From Globodera rostochiensis (lineage: Eukaryota > Nematoda > Chromadorea > Rhabditida > Heteroderidae), in the NCBI GenBank assembly GCA_018350325.1, contig JAEVLN010000002.1, forward strand, positions 1,184,162 through 1,248,161: a stretch of 64,000 nt of DNA. Direction: 5' to 3'. The first letter of the stretch is position 1. Each line of letters opens with the position of its first letter. The position numbers and the translations under genes are program-made. Positions 13,868-25,055 of the stretch are shown here, piece by piece. The notes under the pieces are model-generated. The model was not told the DNA's origin. It ran no database searches and saw nothing but the letters and a program-made list of their open reading frames with translations.

Positions 13868-14136
13868 GGATGGAGGTCGGCAGTGCCGATAAGCGCCGCC
13901 TTCTGAAATTTTGACTCAATTTGTTAAAGAAATTTCATCAACATTTTAGCAAAATTATGAATTTTGCTTTGGAATTTCAGAGAAAAAAAAACTGGTTTAA
14001 GTAAGAGTTGAGGATTGTCCGGCGGTGCCGACAGGCGCCGCCGGAGAAATTTTTACAAAAATTGGCAATCTTTGTTAAGGAAATCAAGCAAAAGTTCAGA
14101 ACGACGTGATGAATTTATTTCAAAAATTCTTGTATC
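13868..14136. repeat. Degenerate 142-bp tandem duplication with GC hairpins
   Basis: Two related units lie 142 bp apart, each with a GC core: GGCAGTGCC-GATA-AGCGCCGCC (13879-13900) and GGCGGTGCC-GACA-GGCGCCGCC (14021-14042). The second can form a 9-bp stem with one G-T pair and a 4-base loop; the first has lost two pairs. Both cores are followed by related A+T-rich sequence (TTTGTTAAxGAAAT). The second unit abuts the pogo-like transposon. Confidence 0.5.
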
Positions 14137-14163
14137 TACCGTATATGCTCTTGTAATTCCACA
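14137..14163 (+). repeat. Left terminal inverted repeat
   Basis: Begins with the TA target dinucleotide, then CCGTATATGCTCTTGTAATT and CCACA. It is the exact reverse complement of 16396-16422. Its inner end forms part of an 18-bp palindrome, AATTCCACATGTGGAATT (14155-14172), which joins the TIR to the first subterminal repeat. Confidence 0.95.
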
Positions 14164-14240
14164 TGTGGAATTATTTTTCAACCTCCTCAGAAAGGGCGGA
14201 ATTATTAGAGAGTGTGGAATTATCAGAGAGTGTGGAATTA
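14164..14240 (+). repeat. Left 77-bp subterminal direct repeat
   Basis: Matches 16329-16405 over 77 bp with one mismatch (GGGCGG here, GTGCGG there), in the same orientation. It contains tandem 18-bp units of the form GAATTATYAGAGAGTGYG. Repeated short units just inside the TIRs are the usual place for transposase-binding sites. Direct rather than inverted orientation makes the two element ends asymmetric. Confidence 0.85.
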
Positions 14241-14339
14241 TTTTTCAAACTGTTTGGCGATATGTTCTTTCTTTCATGAAATTTACCTTCATTTCACCCA
14301 ATTTCAATACTTCACTCATTTCAACCCATCAGTTTTAAC

Positions 14340-16197
14340 ATGGATTCAATTTGTTGTGTCTGCAAACTTAAATATCAAGGAAGTCACCAATGCTCCAGCT
14401 GCAAGATGCCATGCCACGCAATTTGTGGTGATGCAGCTGATGAAGAAGGCTACGGCGCTCAAGTAGTCTGCTTCATCTGCAAGAATAAGGAGTCCGGAAT
14501 TGCCGCAAAGTACCGACCTATTGTTATTGAAAATTAATTAAGAAGTTATTTTAGCGATCAGAACGTGGGTGAAAAAGATGAGGACGAGCCTCAACTACAC
14601 GATGACGACGATGGCATACTAGTTGATCGAAAACGCTACCGACACAACGATGCAACGAAGAAACTGGACGCAATTGAATGGGCGTGGAAGAATTCAATCA
14701 AGTCAGCAGCAAAGAAGTTCCGCGTCAACAGAAAGTCAATTCAGCTATGGATGAAGCAAGAAGACAAACTAAAACAGCAAATGTAACTGTTCTCTTATTT
14801 TGTGCTATTCGTACAGTAAATATTTTTAGGAACTCAGGTGGGGGAAAACGCAAACGACTCGATGGAGGAGGACGCGCAGTTCAGCATCTGAACATCGACA
14901 CCACACTGGCCGACTGGATCAAAGAAATGCGGCTGAACAAAAAGCCCGTGACCAGAAGCATCATCAAGAACAAGGCGGCTGCACTGTTCGTCGACACTGA
15001 CATTAAGGTAAGGAATTCAAACCTTTAACTCAATTTAATTTTAAACAAGGTCTCCGACGGATGGTTGGGAAAGTTTCTCAAGAGGCACGACTTTGTTTTG
15101 CGCCGAAGAACAACGGCCGGCCAGAAACCACCAGCAAACTACGCAGAAGCGGTAGCCAAGTTCATCATCTACGTGGAACAACGACGCCAAAATATCAATT
15201 TCTCTGGCATTTATGCCATGGACGAAACCGCAGTGTGGTTCGACTGCCCTGACAACAGATGCATTGAGACGAAGGGAGCAAAAGAAGTAAACTCAACTTT
15301 TTTAAAGAAACCCATTTTTTGCATTAGGTGATGGTCGTGACAACTGGGCACGAGAAAATGCGTGTCACTGTCTGTCTGACAGCCCGCAATGATGGAAGAA
15401 AGCTGGCGCCATATGTGCTCGTCAACAGAAAACGCCCACTGCCGAAGATTGTTGAGCAGTTCAGAGGGAAGTTGAGCATCAACTTCGCTGGTTCAACCTG
15501 GATGAATGACGGCACAACGGAGGACTACCTGCACAAAATCATCGGGCTGAAGCTGTTCGGCGGAAAGCGTTTGCTCGTGTGGGATGCATTCGGGAGTCAC
15601 AAAAGCGCGGGTACTACAAAGGTTTTGAAGGAGCTGGGCGTTGAAGCGGCGTACATTCCAGGCGGCTGCACCAAATTTATTCATGTAATTTTTTTCGCTT
15701 TGAAATAAATTTCATCTTATTCTGCAGGCACCCGACGTTTGCTGGAACAAACCTTTTAAGGAGCGGATCCGACACTACTACAGTTTGTGGATCACAAATG
15801 GCGACAGGCAGGAGTACACCGCTGCTGGAAACCCGAAGGCTCCGGCGTTGGAAGTCGTTCTCGACTGGGTGGATCGATCATGGCAGGAGCTGTCCAAGGA
15901 GATGATCATCAAATCCTTTGAAGGTTTGCACACTTTCTTATTTGAACCATATCAATGTACAATAAAGTGTGTGGTCTCGCCACGACGAGCGACGGATATG
16001 GGGACGATCGCATCAACTGCTTCAAGCCGGATGGATCAATTGGAGCACGAGGAATTGAACTTCTTCGTGAGTTCAGAGGCAAAAAGACGATGAAGGACGG
16101 ACGAAATGATGTCGAAGAAGCGGGCTTGTCAGAAGATGAGAATGATGTGGAGCTTGGTGGTGTTGGCGATGACGATGAATTATTTTTTCAAATTTAG
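14340..16197 (+). CDS. Pogo/CENP-B-like transposase, seven exons, 531 aa
   Basis: Exons 14340-14509, 14555-14782, 14830-15007, 15050-15286, 15328-15684, 15728-15923 and 15968-16197 join in frame to 531 codons plus stop; all introns are GT-AG, 41-47 bp. Residues 5-47 hold a zinc-binding cluster (C5, C8, H16, C18, C21, C25/H26, C29, C44, C47). Residues 83-131 form a pipsqueak-type helix-turn-helix (AAKKFRVNRKSIQLWMK) and about 140-212 a second CENP-B-type DNA-binding domain. The DDE domain follows with D250 (MDET), D357 (VWDAFGSH) and D393 (APDVCWNKPFK), spacing DD35D. The C-terminus is acidic. Expected role: binds the subterminal repeats and TIRs in the nucleus and catalyses cut-and-paste at TA. 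No stop or frameshift was seen, so it is probably functional. The intron choices are inferred from frame continuity and homology, not from transcripts. Confidence 0.9.
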
Positions 16198-16328
16198 AAC
16201 ATCATAGTTTTATCATTATTCCTTTCCCGTTACATCTCGTCAAATTTTACTCAATGATAAAATTGGAATCAAATCATTAAGAGGTGGGGAATTATTAGAG
16301 AGGCAGGAAGTGCGGAATTATTAGAGAG

Positions 16329-16405
16329 TGTGGAATTATTTTTCAACCTCCTCAGAAAGTGCGGAATTATTAGAGAGTGTGGAATTATCAGAGAGTGTGG
16401 AATTA
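16329..16405 (+). repeat. Right 77-bp subterminal direct repeat
   Basis: Near-identical direct copy of 14164-14240; its last 10 bp are shared with the right TIR. Just upstream (16284-16328) lie further partial units (GAATTATTAGAGAGGCAGG and GCGGAATTATTAGAGAGTG), so the right end has more copies of the 18-bp unit than the left. Confidence 0.85.
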
Positions 16406-16422
16406 CAAGAGCATATACGGTA
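16396..16422 (-). repeat. Right terminal inverted repeat
   Basis: Exact reverse complement of 14137-14163, ending ...GCATATACGG followed by the TA target dinucleotide. Confidence 0.95.
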
Positions 16423-19403
16423 TTCATGTTTTGCTCACATTAATTAAAAAATATTGAAAAACTATTAAAACATTTTTATTATTGGTGGAAGACTACCTAT
16501 GTGTGTATATAAGCTTTTTAATGCAAAAAAAGAGTTTTTTACATACCCACAAAATTAAATTTTTTTTGCAAATGTTAAAATTGAATAAAATGTTTTTCTT
16601 GCCAACTGACATAAGTTTAGTATATTTTTAATATTACTGAGAAAATAATCGTTCACAAATAAATTTTATTTAAAAAACATAGTTTTTTTATATGAAATTT
16701 CAGCGACTATCTACACTCTACCGCGCACGGATGATCTAGATCATCAGCTGATCGCTCAACGTATGCTCTGAAAAACATTAGTTTTTTTATTATATCCAAA
16801 AAAGCATTAGTCCGGTATACTGTAAATGCAAATTATTATTAAGTGCATGGAGTATTTAATTTTGTTATGTTTTTAAATACAAAAGCAAAAAAATTAAAAT
16901 GATAAACAGATAGATTAAAAACACTGCAATAAATGAGTAAATAAACTTTAATCGAATGCACTTTTAAAAATAAAATGATTATTTTGATGTCTCGCAGAAT
17001 AAATAAAAGAACTTTAATTCATAAACAGAAAATTTGCAACGCCGTATGATGTCAGCGATTTATTTAATTAAACTAAAAATACTCATTATAAACTTTGATT
17101 TAATATGAGGAATCAGAATGGCGCACATTATATTGGAAAAATAAAAATTGAAAGATGGAAAGTTTCTCTAAATACAAATATATATTTATAATAAACCAAT
17201 TTTAATAACACGGAATTATCTTATGAAGCTGGGCTATTCGAGAAGAAAATATTGAAAAGGAAAAGATCCGATAATCATTTATATGTTTTGACGCCGTTGA
17301 AATTATAAAAAACACAATTTTCTATAAAATAGAAAAACTCGAAAATCTTATTTCTGACTATACAAGCGTTGTTCATTTTTTTCAGGCGGAAAACCATTTA
17401 CTGCCAACACGACCTTAAACAAAACTAAACAAATGATAAATATAAAAAATTTAACTAAAATAAAATCGCTTATGGGTATACCCATTTGAACAACCCAGAA
17501 CACAGCAAGTTCATCATATTCAATGAATTTTTTTATCTAGCATCATTTATAAGCATATAAATGTCTCTGGAATACAGTTATGTGACTAAAATCAAAACCA
17601 AATTGATAAAATAAAAGATAATCAAAAAGGTAGTTGTAACTTGATAATATAAATGAATAGAACGATAATTTTAAAAAATAATGTTTGGATATAACTTGGT
17701 ATAATTTTTTTCTAGAAATCACTCCTTAGCAACCGCACAACAGATTCGTCCCATTTTTTTCAGTCAAGCGTTGTAAGGTGCGTTAAAATAATATATAATT
17801 TTGTTTTATTAAACAACTTGAATGAATTAATTATAAAAAAAGCAATAAGTGTTAAAAGAAGTATAATTATAATGTTTTAAAAAATTTTTGAATGAATATA
17901 TTTTTTACTATGATTTAAAATAAATCTGTCAAAAATTAAAAAGGCTTGAACGTTAAAACAGACTAAGCATTTAATAACGTCAATAACTCTTTATATGCCT
18001 TTCTTTATGCGGACGCTAAATAAATATATAAATTTATCATCATAAATTTAATTTGTAAAGTAACCTAAAATATAATAAAATAAATTGATTAAACAATGAT
18101 TTATTAAACAGCGTTGGAAATTCTAAGATTAATTTGTTTTACAACTTAAAACAACAGCCATAAAGAATTTACCGGTATATTAAATAATAAGCACTTAATT
18201 GTTGCACAACTAATCAGCGATATGTTACAGATAGAATATATAACTTAAAGGAAAACATAATGTATTGCCATAAGCCTAAATTTTTTTAATTAAAGTTTCG
18301 CAAATGCATCTCGTAACATCTGGTTATTTCATTAATAATCTTGAGGACATTCCGGAAATAGATTCGGTGCGCTTAAAAATTAATAATTTTAATAATCTTT
18401 TATCCTCTGTATTTTAAATAAATATTGTATTTGTATTAATTGCGTGATTGAAGGGTTTTCTACACTCAGATAATTCCACAAATCTCATAATACGATTAAT
18501 TTATAAATTAAATGAATTATATATTTAAATAATAACATAAATATAAAAATCTGTCAAGGCTACAATAACACAAAAGCACGTCAATTGAAGAAACAGAAAC
18601 ATTAAAAATTTATGCAATATAAATAAAATTCAAATGACAGATTATTTTTCATTTTCTCTATTGATAAAGTAACAAATAAATCTTTGCACACAATTGATTT
18701 TAAAAAACTAATCATTATTGTCATTATAGTTACCAAGTTTAATAATACTCAAAGACGCTCGCCCTATTGAATCTTCATTATCAAAAGCCTGAGGACAAAA
18801 ATAACTAAAGAAATTTTTTTAACCTTTCAAAGAATAAATATTGTGCACAAACCATTTTAAAGACTACGTGAATATCGCGTGCAAAATAAAATTCCATGCC
18901 AAACTAATGACAATAAATTGAAATAAATCTAAAATATTAATAAGATGATTATTCTCCATATCCAAATACAAAAAGAAAATATACAATAACCTAATGCTTA
19001 ATTGATTTGTAGCAGTGAATACTTTGGACCAATTAATCAAACTAAACCAATATCCAAACAATAAATTGCTAAATGGTCAAGAACAAATCAAGATTGTTAA
19101 AAAAATAAAAACATTAAAGATTACATAAAAATATTTTCAGACAAGAAATAAATTTTAGTTGAATTCTGTTTGCCGTTCTTATAATCTTTCAAATTTAATT
19201 TTTAAATTTATAACTGAAACTAGGAATAATGAGCTCGTTTAGTGCTACAGATGCATTAAATCAGGTATAAAAAACAATAAAACTACCAACAAAGATAATA
19301 CAATTTTGTAAATACCGCGAAAAATAATTACAAACACAACCAACTAAAAAAAAAAAATAAAAATAAATAAATAAATCTAAAATAACATCAATACATAAAT
19401 TAG
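16423..19403. other. A-rich desert, nothing recognised
   Basis: Low-complexity A+T-rich sequence. A palindrome-rich spot near 16730-16755 (GATGATCTAGATCATCAGCT) stands out. No frame, RNA or repeat boundary could be supported. Confidence 0.4.
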
Positions 19404-19607
19404 GTGATAAAATTATTAAACAAAAGTGTATTAATTTCAAAGGAAATTTATAGAGAAATTATCGTAACACGTCTTATAAGCAAATGTTTGACCCCGGGTA
19501 AAGGCCTTGACGAGGGGAGCATCTCTTATCTGGGTGATGTTTTTTATTCGACTAAGAATCAAGAAAAAGAGAAATTTAAATTGGGGAGTAGAAACTCCGA
19601 TGAATAA
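19404..19607 (+). pseudogene. 67-codon frame over a GC-richer island
   Basis: From about 19480 the frame reads KCLTPGKGLDEGSISYLGDV and then FYSTKNQEKEKFKLGSRNSDE before a stop. This is a credible protein-like composition; the earlier part is A+T-biased. It overlaps on the other strand the possible tRNA-derived segment at 19580-19645, so one of the two readings is likely wrong. No family recognised. Confidence 0.25.
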
Positions 19608-19645
19608 GTTAATATACAGAGTTTAACCACTGAGCCATGCTTGAT
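19580..19645 (-). ncRNA. tRNA-like A-box/B-box relic (possible SINE head)
   Basis: The minus strand contains TGGCTCAGTGG (19627-19637), an exact match to the RNA polymerase III A-box of tRNAs, followed by TTAAA. About 30 bp further lies GGAGTTTCTACTCC (19585-19598), a T-arm-like hairpin matching 9 of 11 positions of the B-box consensus. The acceptor and D-stem do not pair, so this is not an intact tRNA. A decayed tRNA or the 5-prime part of a tRNA-derived SINE, with a GC-rich body toward 19490, is possible. Confidence 0.3.
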
Positions 19646-21033
19646 TGGATACGATATAATTATGTTGATGTCATTATGGTTGCCGAGGCAAAAAATATTC
19701 CTAAGTTATTTACTAATTAAAACATTTGTCTCGTGCCATTGGATTAATTGTTTTATATACTTTTACAAATTATAAAGTTTACATTAATTATTAAACTGAA
19801 ATCTTTTTGAATTTAGTACTTTTTTATTTCGTGATTGTAATTTTGATTATTTATTAAATGTGTGGGTTTTTGTTTTAATCCAAAGAAAAGTTTTAAAGTG
19901 ATAGAAAACTGGTAAAGATTGACGAATTTACTAATTATTCAAGTTCAATTAAAAAATATATATATCTTAATTAAAATGTATAACATATTAAAATAATTTT
20001 TAAAAATGATCTAACAGTACTAAAGGTTAGAGAAGCAAAACATGAATATTTTATTAAGAACTTTGAGAATGCTATGAATTAATTATAAAGAAAAATTTAA
20101 TAAAATAAACTACAATAAAAAGTTCAAAGCAATTACTTAATAGTGTTGTAAATCAATAAATAATTCAAAATTTTGGGATATAATATTAGTTTTTAACAAA
20201 ATAAATTAGTATTAACATATGTTAAAAAACCCATTTTCACAAATCCCATCCTGAATACATGGGACAAAATAATTTTTTCCAACGCGTCTTTAGTTCAAAT
20301 TTATAAAATCTTTCTTGATGTATCCAGCACTCAAGGCGCTCCAATTCGTGTTTTACTGAATGTATGTAAAGATATTGAAAAATTAAAGTTTTATTTTGTA
20401 TCCAAATTCATATTCTCAGATAACATTCAATAAAGGCAAGATTATGATAAGATTTTGAAATTTAAATGAATAATTGTTAACGCACTAAAAAAATCTAAGA
20501 GAAATTCTCGATTTATCCATTGTAACAAAAATTAATCAAAGCGTTTTTAATACTTTAAGGCTAATAAAAAAATATGACAAAAAGATGGGAATATTTTATC
20601 TAATGAAACTTAAAACGTTATTATAAAAATTAAGAAAAATAAAACGATGTGGCAAAAAGTTATTAAATATTATCAAACAATTGGTTAATTAACTACTTTT
20701 TCGGCCGTTGCAAATTATGATATTATTAAAAAATAACAACTTGAATTATCTATTCTTACGCTAAAAATTGGTAAAGTCCAGATAATTCCTAAACAAAAAA
20801 ACATATCAAAGAAAACAATACTATTAAAATGAATCTCCAGTCTATTTTATTTTAATTTTTAATCATTATAATTTATATATTTAATTATTGTAATACATAA
20901 CCTCCACCCTGGCGATTACAACTGTTTATGTTAACTTTTAAGTTTAAATGGGCATTCGATTTTTTGCACATTAATAGATTTTTTGCATAATATTGAATTC
21001 TTAATAAATCTTTTTTTGGAATTTTTAATTTAA
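19646..21033. other. A-rich desert, nothing recognised
   Basis: A+T-rich sequence without supported features. The + strand changes from A-rich to T-rich near 20.87 kb. Confidence 0.4.
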
Positions 21034-21159
21034 TTAGTTGATCTCGTCAATTTGTTTGAAGATCAAGTTGACCGCATTGTTCATTTCTAATGCGTCTGCT
21101 TGTTTACAGTTCGTCGGGCTCAAAAAATCTGTCCGAGTGGCAAAGTACTGGCAAAGTTG
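21034..21159 (-). pseudogene. Exon-like relic, faintly glutathione S-transferase-like
   Basis: The minus strand reads 41 codons to a stop, containing QLCQYFATRTDFLSPTNCKQ followed by ADALEMNNAVNLIFKQIDEIN. The order Q-L-x-Q-x-x-A-x-R... then acidic helix resembles the end of the N-terminal domain and linker of sigma-class GSTs, but key residues differ and the frame ends in a stop. It sits on a marked GC island with no ATG. Low-confidence identification. Confidence 0.25.
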
Positions 21160-21394
21160 TTTTTAAATTTATAATTATAATTAAATACAAATTCTAACGG
21201 AGTGCGGTGTTTTATAACTAACCACCATTCAAAAGTCAGAACATAGTTATTTAATAATTTATTAACATAAAACTAATGTGTTTACAGATTTGATTTATTA
21301 TTTTATGATTTTGAATTTTGCCAATTTTTGTTTGAATATTTACTATTTATTTTTGTATTATTAATTTTAGTTTGCCGCTCCAATTAATGTTTCT

Positions 21395-21595
21395 TTAAAA
21401 ATTTTCATTTAAATATAGTTTTATCTTAATTACTTTAAGAAATGAAACATATATATGTACTGGTTTTGCGTCACGAGCTCTTCCTCTGCGAATGGTAAAT
21501 CGGTTGAGTTCCGTCACTATCGCGTCTCCGCCATTAATTGTTACTTTTTGCATCTTTAATAAAATCTGGCCTTGTATATCACAAGTTAAAATCAT
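21395..21595 (-). pseudogene. Exon-like frame, 66 codons
   Basis: Contains KMQKVTINGGDAIVTELNRF and TIRRGRARDAKP, then reaches GTACAT, a possible splice donor, after which the frame is A+T-biased. Composition is clearly protein-like over about 110 bp. It shares the strand with relics at 21034-21159 and 21825-21877, so the three may be exons of one dead minus-strand gene or transposon. Product unknown. Confidence 0.3.
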
Positions 21596-21824
21596 TTTTT
21601 ATTGTTAAATCTTTTGCGTTCAAGTTATTTATTAATTCTTTTGTATAATTAATTGAATCTTTTATTTTAATAAAACGCATATCACTAAAACAGTAAATTT
21701 TATTAGAGTTAAAAACTTAAATACAATTTTATTTACTTTTAGATAGTGTTTAATTACAAAATCTTTCATTAAAGTATTTTTGTTGATATTTATGATTTTT
21801 AGAATTTATTGTTTTTAATTTATG

Positions 21825-21877
21825 GCAGCTCCGTCGACACGGGTTTTTATTAACATCTTGTCCCGCCCGCGCTGCAG
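21825..21877 (-). pseudogene. Short exon-like relic
   Basis: The minus strand reads LQRGRDKMLIKTRVDGAAIN and a stop on a GC island. A CAG near the left of the frame could be a splice acceptor. It is the third island in the minus-strand series at 21.0-21.9 kb. Not recognised. Confidence 0.2.
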
Positions 21878-22615
21878 TTTTTTCAAAATTTTATTTAGAG
21901 AAAATGATGACATCACAAGTGTGTAATTTGAATCGACTTAGTCAATTAAATTCGAAAATTAAATCATATATTTGCGATTTAAAACTAATTGATTTTAAAG
22001 CAATAAAAAAATTAAAAATTATAATTAATAATAAAATAAAACCGCAATTTAAACAATAATATCGGACTATTAGTTTTACTATTTAATTAATGCAAAAAAC
22101 AATAAGTTCAGCGATTTGGCAATGATTATCCTTACTTTTATATTATATGCATTAAATGCAAATAACTTAAAATTCCAGAAAAAACTCAGAACAATTCTAT
22201 TTCCAAAACAATTCAAACCTACTAGCAAATACGACTCGCCTACTTAAGCGTATTATTTAGTAGTTCAATTTAAAATTTAATATGGCTTAAATAGGAAATT
22301 TGTAGTCAACATTTTAAAAACAACTGTAGTGCAACGCAGCAACGCATCTGTAGTGTGTTTGGGTTCATTCCTGGGCTGACCTGGGTCAAACATTTGCTAA
22401 TAATGCTTTTTAGTTCACATTGTTTATTTTTTCCATAAATTTCAATCCAAATTTTTAAATTTGACGCTTTTGTTTAATTTTTAGATTTATTTTATTTCTC
22501 ATTTTAATTTAGTTTGTGTTGTTTTGTATTAATTATTTTTCGCGGCATTTGAAAAATTGCATTTTATCCTTCTTGGTAGTCAAATTGTAGTTTGTTAATG
22601 TTAGTTTATTATATC

Positions 22616-22690
22616 CTGTCGTGCACTTGTGATCTTGAGGTACACTCGGTTGATCGGAAATGGACCTGTCATGTCGATTGACGCGATTGA
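22616..22690 (-). pseudogene. Possible retroelement integrase fragment
   Basis: The minus strand reads 25 codons including SIASIDMTGPFPINRVYLKI. The string I-D-x-T-G-P-F-P is typical of the start of retrotransposon integrase cores, and RVYLKIT could be a decayed R-Y-I-L-V-I-T. The fragment is short and isolated, so this is suggestive only. Confidence 0.2.
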
Positions 22691-22911
22691 AAAGCAAACT
22701 TTTTTAATTTAATATTAATTTATTTATTATTTATAATCACTCCGATGTTATTGTATAGGGAGGGGCAGTCAGTGATTGTATCTGATTATGGAAAGAAATT
22801 TAATATGTTTAGTTTATAGTAAATTTATATATATATCGTTTCCTTGGATTTACCTCTCCAATGTTGTCCAGATTTTGTAATATCTTGATCGGAAAACATA
22901 TTTTTTTATTA

Positions 22912-22935
22912 AACAACAACAACAACAACAACAAC
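22912..22935 (+). repeat. (AAC)8 microsatellite
   Basis: Eight perfect AAC units in an A-run context. Simple-sequence repeat with no further context. Confidence 0.9.
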
Positions 22936-24426
22936 AGTATTTCGGCCCTGCTAATGTTTTAAAAAAATGCTTATTTAAATATTTCAACTATAAAATAAAA
23001 AATACTTATGATTATTCATGGCAGTTTTCTGCTTTATTGCATTTTAAAAACATTTTTTATGTCTAATTTTTTAAGTTCATTTATTTTTTTAATTAACTTA
23101 TTGTCCATTAATTAAAGTATGAGAATTCAATTTACAATAATGTCTTAAAATTTGTCAGCTTCTCACAGCCGTTTATTTATTATAATTTTGAATTATTTAT
23201 ACAATTTTGGAAATTTCAAATAATTTATTTAAAATTTGTTCCTTAGTGCAATATTGTTGCCACTAGTACTTTTCAAGATTCATTTTGAAAGTTCATTTCT
23301 AATTTATTAGTATTTAAAACAAAGTTTTTATTTTTTTTAAATTATTTGATTAAATTCAATTTTATGAGTATGCATTTAATGACATGCTTCGTTTAGCTAA
23401 ATTTTTATTGACGTTAAATAATTATTAAGTATGTTTAAAAAAATAATAATTTTCGTCATATCTAGTTTCGTTACTTTTTTGATAATGGATTTTTTGTTTT
23501 GTTTTTGTTTTAGAGCTTAAAGTTGTCAATTTTGATATTAACAAATAGGGTAAATCTATATATCTGCTAATTTTATTTATTCTATTATATTTCATTTTCA
23601 CGTAATAAAATTAAATCGAAATATAGATGAAGGATACAATCATTTATAATTGTCTCAAACATTTATTATTTCTTTATGTTTCATTCATTTTATTTTAATG
23701 CAATTAATTTTTTTATCATATCTAAACGACGCAGACAATTTATACAAAAGTCATTGTACTTTTTTTCATTTGTGCAAAATGCACACCATTATTTATGTTG
23801 ACTTTAAATTATTAGTAAATGTGATTTAATGTTAATGTTATTGTTACACCTAAGACAACCGACGTAGTAACTTGAACTTTGTGCCGGAGTCCATTTTAAC
23901 CATCATTTCTGGCCGGTCTCTACTAATCAAGCGGACAACTCAAGATGCGAAAAAAATAATAGGTTGGAGAAGCAATAATACCTTTATAAAAATATATAAT
24001 TTTAAAATTTTGTTAAAATTTTATGTTTTTTAAGATTTATTACTATTTTTTGTATTTGGGCAAAAGTGTCTTAAAATTATTATATAACTGAAATGAATAA
24101 AAAAAATTGTAAATTGTTTATGATTACGTTATTTAATCAAATTTTTAACTCAAATAATTAATAACAAATCATTTTAAAATTGATTTAAATAATAGGTGCT
24201 GTACACATTATAACAAATAAATATTCAAAAGCAAATCTTGTGTTAACAATTAATATTAAAGGCCATTTATTAATGCTACCCGGAATTTTTCGGCGATTGA
24301 AAAAAAGATAGATAATCAATCAATCAGGAATATTAAAAAAATTCTTTGAATTCGATACCAAATTGATTTATTATTCATTAAATATTATTGTGTTTATAAG
24401 AACTGGAGAAAATAAAAGCCTTGTTT
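22936..24426. other. T-rich then A-rich desert
   Basis: Low-complexity sequence. One island at about 23870-23950 reads on the minus strand as EMMVKMDSGTKFKLLRRLS and a stop. The + strand turns from T-rich to A-rich near 24.1 kb, shortly before repeat copy B. Confidence 0.3.
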
Positions 24427-25055
24427 ATCTAAATTACAAATGCATAAAGTATACTCATAATGAATTAAAACTAGCACTTTATAACAAATAAAATTCATAA
24501 ATTTCAAGCGATGCACAAAAATTTTAAAAACTTTTTTAAAAATAAAATTTAAATAAAAAACATCAAAACAATGCTATTAAAAAAACAAAAACCTACCAAA
24601 AAATAAAAAAGAAGAAGCAAGAAATAAATAATGCAATAAATCTACAAAAAACAATTATATTTTAAACACATATAATTTCTTTAGCATTAATTATTAAATG
24701 ACAAAAGATATTATAATAAATTTTTAAATAACCTGATTATTGTAAACAATATCATTCAATATCAATAAAAATCTGTTGATATCAATGATTGAATCGGCGA
24801 AGATTTGAGGAGGGAAACACCACTCCAAAACTCTACGGTCGTGGTCATGGTAAAATAATCCGAATAAATAAAAAAACATTTGATACAAAATATTAATGTG
24901 TTTCTTATTCTTTTTTAAACTTACAACCTGTAAAGAATAACTTGGTTCAGCATTTAAAAATAGGCATAACAAAAAAAATTTTCAATCAATTGTGACAAAA
25001 CTAAATAATATTAAATAAATACATAACTAGACGCTCTAAAATTTTTAAATTAAAC
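24427..25055 (+). repeat. Dispersed repeat family, copy B (first block)
   Basis: Aligns with copy C from ATCTAAATTACAAAT onward and with copy A from the CAAGCGATGCACAAAA region to CTAGACGC. It retains the GGAGGAGGGAAACACCACTC core also seen in copy A. The minus-strand 82-codon frame across its right half is probably incidental. Confidence 0.75.

Larger units (their letters stand above)
14137..16422 (+). mobile_element. Complete pogo/CENP-B-like DNA transposon (Tc1/mariner superfamily)
   Basis: A 2.3-kb element bounded by TA and perfect terminal inverted repeats of 27 bp including the TA (TACCGTATATGCTCTTGT... and its reverse complement). It carries one seven-exon transposase gene and near-identical 77-bp subterminal direct repeats. 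TA flanks, a CENP-B-like DNA-binding region and a DD35D catalytic domain place it with pogo/Tigger/Jerky-like elements. All splice junctions keep frame and both ends are intact, so it looks recently active. It is GC-richer than its surroundings. Confidence 0.93.

Noticed and set aside
14015..14466. 107- and 84-codon frames across the left end of the transposon
   Set aside because: They run through the TIR and subterminal repeats and into another frame of the first transposase exon.
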